Of a stretch of 64,000 nucleotides of DNA, positions 56,831-64,000 are shown piece by piece; within the stretch, counting starts at the first letter, position 1, and every line of letters starts with the position of its first letter. Location: NCBI GenBank assembly GCA_021018995.1, contig CM037588.1:148323725-148387724 (forward strand), given 5' to 3'. A program made the translations under genes and the position numbers. The DNA is from Chloranthus sessilifolius. Lineage: Eukaryota > Streptophyta > Magnoliopsida > Chloranthales > Chloranthaceae. The notes below the pieces were generated by a model. The model had not been told where the DNA came from. It did no database searches and saw nothing but the letters and a program-made list of their open reading frames with translations.

Positions 56831-57479
56831 AATCCTTGATGAAGTAGCTGTCGCAGAAGTCTGCTCACCTGCCCTTCCTGGTTTTCACCCAATGCGACAA
56901 CAAGAGCTAATGAGGAGGGAGGTTGGCCTAGACCTCGCTAAATTATACGACATCAACCCAACCGTGATGAAAGGGTGGGATCTTATGTACTAACTCGAAT
57001 ACGTCCCCCACACCGAACTCGATAAGAATAAGAAAGGTCGTGTGAGACCTATATTCCCGACTAAAATACGCAAGCACATAGGATTAGGTTACCAATCGAA
57101 CAGCCAACCAGCCGATTTATTCCCTACCTCACCGAAATGGTCTCTTTATGTCCACTTCGTCTATGAAACTACTGAGAAAGCAGATGTGCCGAAGCAAAAG
57201 GAAATATCCTTCACCAAACCCCAGGAGACAGAAATTGAACTAATATCCAACGCATTCAATGATTTGACGAACCTGAACGATGATATCGATGAACCCCTCG
57301 AAGGAGTCAAACCTTTATTTGACACTAAAAATCTCATAGAAGGAAGAAAGAAGGACCCTTCATAAGTCGAACCACAATTACAAGATTGAGAATCTACAGA
57401 TGATGAAGATTTTCATATAGCAACCTTACGAGATGATGAAGAACACTCATGTTCACCATGGGAAGGGGATGACACCTTA

Positions 57480-58500
57480 CAAGAAAATATTAATTAATAT
57501 AGCATCTGCCTTTGCCTCGGCCTTGGAGGTTGGGAATGCCCATGGGACTCGCCTTATATCTTTCACCCATATCAACCCCGATGCGAAGTATGCACTCACA
57601 TACTAGAGCAATTTGCTAGCAAGATCACACATCCCCTAACAACCGAAGTGGACAGATCCGACCCTACAACCATAAGCACGACCAGTAATCTACCAACCTC
57701 ACTATTGGCACCAAAAGAGAGAGAGCTCGATGGTTAGTTGTTCGACTCTGGAGGAAATACCCACGTCCCACTCCTAGAGTTTGAAGAGGAGTTTGAACTA
57801 GATGCTCCTTCATCCCCAGATGCACCACAACTCTAAATATTTTGGCAATCGCTCGAGGAAGAGTGACGACCTCCACCAAGTGATGACGAGGACTATTGGA
57901 TAGACCTCCCTGCACTCAAATTGGCAGAGCAAGCCAACCTAGAACTTCATGCCTTATCAGATCAAGAGTGCAAATTGGATAATATCATCGACTCTAACTT
58001 GGAAGGATAGGAATGTCCTTGGGAATCTCCCTGCATTTCTTACCATTACCAGCCCTGTTGCCGAGCATGTGCTCTCATCCCAATATATCATGAAGATCAA
58101 GAGAAAGAGCTTCCTCCCCTTAGGGACCCTTTAGGAGATTCCCCCTCGCGGGAAGGACAATCATCTCGTAACTTCGACGATGATAGTTCAATAGATTATG
58201 ATCTCTCGAGCTTCTTCAGGGAAGAGACAATCAATCTAGTAGAGGAAACTCGAACTATGATACCCCTGTCATTAGCATTACTTATTCGAAAGATTCCATT
58301 GGATGAGGACTCCAAAACAAAAAAAAATACCAAATTTGTAACAAATTCACATTCCTTGAAGGATCGTCCGAACGGCTCCAATAGCCGTCTCGCTCCCTCA
58401 ACTAGAGGAAGCGGCTCACTCGATGCCTTTTGAGGCCACCAACCTTGTACTATATTTATCATCAAAAATAAAAAAAGTAGAAAACATAGAAAACCCTAAA
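57480..58500 (+). pseudogene. G5 spacer between protease and RT
   Basis: No known enzyme motif. A motif of the form C-P-W-x-S-P..Y-x-P-x-C-x2-C occurs twice, near 57535-57600 and 58010-58070. Acidic stretches surround it. The layout suggests a small metal-binding fold that was duplicated. Function unknown. Confidence 0.5.
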
Positions 58501-58999
58501 AAGCTAGAAATATAAAACCCAAAAAAAATCAGAAAACCTTGAAAAAGAAAGGGAACTCTTTACCCCGACTCAAGTTTGCAGTCAACGAGGGGACTTTCCT
58601 TCTCTAACTCCTGACCCGTCTCACGCGCAAGGACGCAAAGCCTATAGGCTAAGTAATAAGCCAGTCATCATACCGGAAGAGATACTCCACGACTTCGAAA
58701 GAAGAATCAATGGCCTTGACCTTCACTTTACCAAAAATCTTTTGGTCATAAATTACGCTAATGAAGAGTTGCCTTGCTCAAGATTAAATCCCCAGCTTAG
58801 TAATTTTGCGGTATATGAACTCATCGAGGATGAAGGAGGAACACCAGGCCCTGATGAGACTCAGGACTTCCGGCGGGTTATTAAACGTTTTGGTGAACAG
58901 ACCCAGACTGCCTCCGAACCCACGGAGGAAATTGATTTTGGCACCATCAAGAAGCCAAAGAAACTGTTAATTAGTGCGACGCTCAATCCTAGAGAACAT

Positions 59000-60420
59000 C
59001 AACAGATTGTACAAGTCCTATAAGAACATCTCGACTCTTTTGTATGGTCCTACAAGGACATGCCTGGTTTAGACCCAAGTCTAGTAGAACATTGTCTTGT
59101 CTTACAACCCGATGCGAAACCTATTAAGCAGAAACTCCGCAGGATGCACCCCCAAATAGCCCTTCAAGTTAAAGAGGAAGTTGACAAATTATACAACGCT
59201 AAATTCATCCGAGTTATCTTCTACCCCAAGTGAGTCGCCAACATAGTACTTATCACCAAGAAAGACGGCAGGGTATGGGTTTGCATTGAATTTCGAAACC
59301 TCAATCAGGCATGCCCAAAAGATGATTTCCCACTCCCACATATTGACGCTCTTGTTGACAACACCGCTGGACATGAGATGCTATCCTTCATGGACGGTTT
59401 CTCTGGATATAATCAGATCAAGTTAGCAGAGTCTAACCAAGAGAAGACTTCCTTCACCATGCCATGGGAAACTTACTGCTACGTCGTCATGCCTTTTGGG
59501 CTCAAGAATGTAGGAGCCATATATCAACGCGCCATGATGGCTATTTTTCATGACATGATGCATAAGTGTGTAGAAGTTTATGTCGATGACATATTAGTGA
59601 AGTCTCAAACGCAAGTAGGACACGCTCAAGCCCTTCGGCTAGTGCTATAGAGAGCTAAAAAATATCAACTAAAATTGAATCTGAAGAAATCTGATTTCGG
59701 AGTCACCTCTGGAAAATTACTTGGTTTTATAGTTAGCAACCGAGGGATTGAAGTCGACCCTGTGAAAGTGAGAGCCATCTTAGAGATGTCACCTCTCAGC
59801 AATATCAAGGAATTACGAGGTTTGATAGGAAGATTGTAATTCATCAGGAGATTTATCTCTTAGCATTCAGACCGATGCGATCCTTTCTACAAACTACTTA
59901 AAGGAGGGACCGAGTACAGATGGGATGGCCAATGCTAGCAAGCTTTTGATAACATTAAAAAATACCTCCTTAACCCGCTAATACTATCGCCACCAATTCC
60001 CGGAAGACCCTTAATCATATACCTTTTGGCAAATGATAAAGCGATGGGAGTAATCTTAGGACAATATGAAGAAGATGGCAAGAGAGAGAAGGCCATTTAC
60101 TACCTCAGTAGAACGATGGTCGAATACGAATAAAAGTATACCCCTATGGAGAAGACATGCCTCACATTGGTATGGGCTTCAACTAAATTACGATATTACT
60201 TCGGAGCACATAAGATACTAGTGCTAGCCTGAATAGATCCTCTGAAGTACATATTCGAAAAGCCCACCACATCAGGGAAGATCGCCCGCTGGCATATGCT
60301 ATTACAAGAGTTCGATATCACGTACGTTACCCAAAAGTCGATCAAGGGGCAAGCCATTGCAGATTACCTCGCAAATCTTCCACTCCTAAAAGATGAACCC
60401 ATACATGCAGACTTTCCCGA
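59000..60420 (+). pseudogene. G5 RT and first RNase H
   Basis: RT landmarks are SFMDGFSGYNQIKLAE, VVMPFGLKNVGAIYQ and the active-site VEVYVDDILVKS (59375-59610). The RNase H region carries GVILGQYEEDGK, AIYYLSR and the KPTTSGKIARW-type connection (59990-60300), ending near IADYLANLP. Typical Tat/Athila wording. Several breaks. Confidence 0.85.
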
Positions 60421-60464
60421 TGAAGACTGACTCACAATTCATGACGAAGAGCCCGATAAAACCT

Positions 60465-60845
60465 CATGGACCCTCTATTTCGATGATGCTCTAAATCACA
60501 AAGGGAAGGGCATCAGGATAGTCCTTCTAAGCTTGGAAGGAGTGTGATACCCAAGGCTTTCCAACTAGACTTTCCTGTTACCAATAATGTTGCAGAATAT
60601 GAAGTTTTTATAGCTGAATTACGGACAACGTTACAATTAGGTGTCAAACAGTTAAAGACCATAGGCAATTCCAAACTAGTAATCTCGCAAGTCATAGGAG
60701 AATGGAAAACTAAGGAAAGAAGATTAATGACATACCTAGAGACTGCTCAATATTTGATGAAGAAATTTAAAAAGATCTCTTTCACACACATCCCTAGATT
60801 AGAAAATGAGTTAGTTGATTCCTTAGCCACACTAGCCTCTATCAT
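60465..60845 (+). pseudogene. G5 additional (archaeal-type) RNase H
   Basis: WTLYFDDAL opens the domain. NNVAEYEVFIAELRTTLQLG gives the second catalytic Glu helix, and SKLVISQVIGEW and RLENELVDSLATLAS follow. A second RNase H of this kind after the normal one is the hallmark of the Tat lineage. Confidence 0.85.
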
Positions 60846-61189
60846 CCAGATACCTATCGGTCAAAATACAAAGACCTTCATTGAAAGATTAACAGTACCC
60901 GCCCATAAAGTAGCATGGACTGTTATAAGGGAACTACCAATTCTCCCTGCCAGTACGAAATCAAAAGAAATAATCACTCCAGAAAATCACGCTGAAACAG
61001 AAACCGAAGTCGCCATGTTCATATTCGAGAAATCACCAACAGACGACAGACAACCATGGTATTTTGACATCTGGAATTTCTTGAAACATCAACATGTTCC
61101 CCCATACGCCACGAAGATCGAACGAACGACTATAAGAAATCGGTGTGCCCGATTCTATATACTCGATGAAACATTATTCAAAGAAGCCT

Positions 61190-62320
61190 TCACCAAAGGA
61201 GTACTGCTGCAATGCGTCACGATTGCCGAAGGACAATACATCTTCCGAGAAGTGCAAGCCAGCGCCTGCAGCGCCCACTCCGGTAGATAAAGACTTGCCG
61301 ATCAAGTTACATGACAAGGCTACTTCTGGCCGACGATGATTAGAGACTGTCATCTCTATGTTCAATCTTGCAAACAATGTCAAGAGCACACCGCACTTAT
61401 CAAAGCTCCATCAGTTGCGCTAAACACTATGACCTCATCGTGGCCATTTTCGATGTGGGCCTTCGACATCATTGGACCATTTATAAACACCATTGGGAAT
61501 ACTCACAAGCATGCATTCATACTTACAGCGACCGAATACTACACCAAATGGGCAGAGGCCGAGTCTTATGTCAGAATCACCGCTTCGACGCTCGCGAGGT
61601 TTATAGTTCGAAATATCATTACCCGGTTTGGAGTACCCAGAATATTCATCACCGACAACGGACCGTAGTTCATTGTAGAAAAGATGAAGAAGTTATGCAA
61701 GAAATATGGCATTGGTTTGTGCCACTCATTGCCGTTCTACCCTCAAGGCAATGGACAAGCAGAAGCTACGAACAAGATGCGGATTCGAATCCTGAAACGA
61801 ACTATGGAAACAAGCAATGGAGCCGACTGGCCCAAACGATTACCAGAAGCACTCTGGGCCTATAGGACCTCTATTCGTACGACCACTAGCCAAACTCCCT
61901 ACCTCCTCACCTATGGGATGGAGGCAGTCCTACCATATGAGATACAAGTACCATCTTTACTCATCCAACTCGATGATGAGCTATCTTTAGACGAGAGAAG
62001 AATTGCTGTACTTACTCAGTCAGAGCGACTCGATGAAATATGGCTAAGGGCAGCTGATCATGCTCAGGTGTATTAGAGGAGAATGGCCAGGGCCTATGAT
62101 AAGAGAGTCCTTGAACGAACCTTTAACATTGGTAAGCTAGTCTTAAAGAAAATTATACCTTCCAAACACACCCATTCAAAAGGAAAACTGAAACCAAACT
62201 GGGAAGGCCCTTATGTTATAACAGCTGCATACCCTAGAAACGCATACAAATTAGTGAACCAAGACGGGGAAGAGCTCCCTAGCCCCTGGAATGCCATGTA
62301 CCTTAGAAAATACCATCCTT
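61190..62320 (+). pseudogene. G5 integrase and end of pol
   Basis: Zinc-finger remnant near 61220-61390 (SCKQCQEHTALIK), core with MWAFDIIGPF, ITRFGVPRIFITDNGP, FYPQGNGQAEATNKM and TYGMEAVLPYEIQVPS (61400-61960). The C-terminal part is RAYDKRVLERTFNIGKLVLKK and WEGPYVI (62083-62215). Better kept than the parallel G4 integrase. A few breaks. Confidence 0.87.
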
Positions 62321-62329
62321 AGTCTTATG

Positions 62330-64000
62330 ATCATCACATCCCGTGGTTAAAATACTTATACATATCATCCTCGTAGTCGTCACGACCCATCCATTGGTCG
62401 TATGTGTTCAATCCTCAAAATATCCTTAAAAATCTTCGACTTGCCGCCCACCATTTACACTCGGGCGATTTGATTGAAAGATTAGTGACCTACCTAAAAC
62501 ATTTTTCAAAAGCGTAAGAAACACCCGATTCTCATTCCCTATCCCCGCCATTGGAGGAGAGGTTAGAGCAAAAAAATGATGTTAGGTTCAATCAAAACTC
62601 ATCATTCTTGCACCAGCAGGATGCTTTCAAAAGAAATGTACACATAAAAAATATATATATCGAGCAAGAGCATTACGATGAATGAACAAGTCAATGAACT
62701 CAAGGAAGCATAAGCAGGCCGTGAGGACATCTTCGATAATTTTACTGGAAGTGCATAAGCAAGCTGCGAGGGCATCCCTGATATTCTCATACTACTAGAT
62801 GTCATCGTAAGGTGGCGGGAGGAGGATAAACCCCTGCTAGCCACTAAATGCGAGATTTTGATGGTACCGAAATATGACGAAGAGCTCGATCATGAAATTC
62901 TATACCCCTCAGAGGAGAAGATTGTTACTTACCCCTTTTGAAAAGGTATTAGTTAAGAACTATTCCTCATATCACTAAGCCTTACCTCTCCCCCTTCTAG
63001 TTTTATTTTGGACTATGAATCTGAGACTTCACAGGATATTATTAGCAATGAAACTGAAAACCACTGAATGACGATTGATGCAATCACCCATTATACTTAC
63101 CATACTTTTCCCGAATAACCACGGAATAGGATAATCAATACCCTAAGATAGACCCCCGTACGCTATAAATCGAAGGACCTCCCCCCGGTTCGGAGACAGT
63201 ACCGATGGACTTTTCTGTAAGATTAATTCACCTAATATCAATGATTATTTATAAAACTAAAATGCTTATCTTAAGGCCCAGGGAAGCTCCATTGCATCCA
63301 TATGCTGGGGCATTTTTATTTTATTTTTTGAAGAAAAAGAAAATTTATATCAGAAATGCTGACCCGACCACGAAAAAGATAAAGAATGATGAAGATACCG
63401 CTCAGAGAGCACTATAAAAATACCGTACCACAAGCTCAACCACGCTTCTACGCTGGGGCATTTTTTTTATTTTTATTTTTCATTATTTTTATTGCTATTT
63501 GCTTTCCCTATTGCACTATTTATTATTTCAAAAAAAGAAGGAAAAAAAGAAAGAAAAGAAAAGGAAAGAAAGTCAAAAAAAAGAGAAAAAGAAAAAAACT
63601 TATATCCACCTTTCTATCACCAGACCCCGATCTGAGATATTTTTCCCCTTGACAACTGGCAACGGGGGGAACAAAACTACTGATAGCATTACCTTTATAT
63701 GTGCAGATGCAAAGCGACCTTCAAACCAGCAACAGGCCAGCTTAGAAAGCATCTAAGTCCCAGTGATGGCTGACGGCATCGAAGGCAAAAAGAAAACACC
63801 AAAAGGTAATCAAAGGAGGAGAAGCGAATCAGATACATCTAAACCAAAAATCCATATATATATATATATAGACATATACCCAAAAATATATAGTCCTTTC
63901 TTTTTCTTCACATTTGTCACTGGGGATACTCCCCCTATATACAACGCACATCCAATGAATATAAACAGGCCTTTTACCCCTAATCCCTCGTTGCGCTAAG
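62330..64000. other. Non-coding region downstream of G5 pol
   Basis: It aligns with 47780-49620 of G4. It includes an A/G-rich stretch (63525-63600), a short AT run (63855-63870) and CTGGGGCATTTTT words at 63305 and 63451. No gene is supported; the antisense gene seen in G4 would begin just past the window edge. Confidence 0.6.

Larger units (their letters stand above)
53394..64000 (+). mobile_element. Tat-like gypsy G5: internal region, runs off the window
   Basis: Order: primer-binding site, gag (53720-54930), a proline-rich stretch (54930-56380), protease (56380-56800), a spacer with a duplicated Cys motif (57480-58500), RT (59000-59830), RNase H (59930-60420), a second RNase H (60465-60845), integrase (61190-62080), end of pol (62083-62320), then non-coding sequence to the edge. 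The second RNase H assigns it to the Tat lineage. Around ten or more breaks in the coding part. The 3' LTR would lie beyond 64000. Confidence 0.85.

Overview
This window looks like repeat-dense nuclear DNA of a flowering plant, of the kind found in gene-poor or pericentromeric regions. The evidence is Ty1/copia and Ty3/gypsy LTR elements of plant lineages (Tork-like, Tekay-like chromovirus, Tat-like), a BED/DUF659/hATC hAT transposon, and CACTA-type and hAT-type short non-autonomous elements. I found no host protein-coding gene, tRNA, rRNA or CRISPR array. Nearly every open reading frame belongs to a mobile element or is a chance frame. The species cannot be named from the sequence.

Bases 1-18,500 are a mosaic of old duplications and DNA transposons. 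A segment of about 1.6-2 kb is present three times (A 2027-3438 plus 9196-9400; B 9606-10228 plus 15381-16200; C about 17565-18180). Copy A is split by a 5.76 kb hAT element (3439-9195) with an 8-bp target duplication and a decayed minus-strand transposase. Copy B is split by an old copia element (10229-15380). Four members of a long-arm hairpin (foldback) family, three CACTA-type MITEs and two short hAT-like elements are scattered around them. For two insertions the matching unoccupied site can be read in a paralogous copy inside the window.

Bases 18,524-33,205 hold two more copia elements. Copia-2 (plus strand) has lost its 3' half and carries a strikingly GC-rich leader. Copia-3 (minus strand, 25804-33205) is interrupted by a long gypsy LTR remnant (28338-31651).

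Bases 33,206-46,713 are nested gypsy DNA. A partial LTR (G2) sits in the copia-3 5' LTR, and a young Tekay-like chromovirus (G3, 34928-46713) sits in G2. G3 has 2.6 kb LTRs, gag, pol with a chromodomain-like end, and an additional long open frame between pol and the 3' LTR. Its 3' LTR is cut off at 46713.

Bases 46,714-64,000 are Tat-like gypsy DNA arranged as internal region, one LTR (50972-53393), internal region. The first internal region ends with an antisense, multi-intron gene remnant. The second runs from primer-binding site through gag, protease, RT, two RNase H domains and integrase to the window edge.

The most unusual signals are: arrays of the palindrome TTGATCGATCAA and relatives in several unrelated LTR families; the extra sense ORF of G3; the spliced-looking antisense gene of the Tat element; a stem-loop and a 200-bp block conserved between otherwise diverged LTRs; LTR-LTR differences that cluster at CAG/CTG; and the hairpin family.
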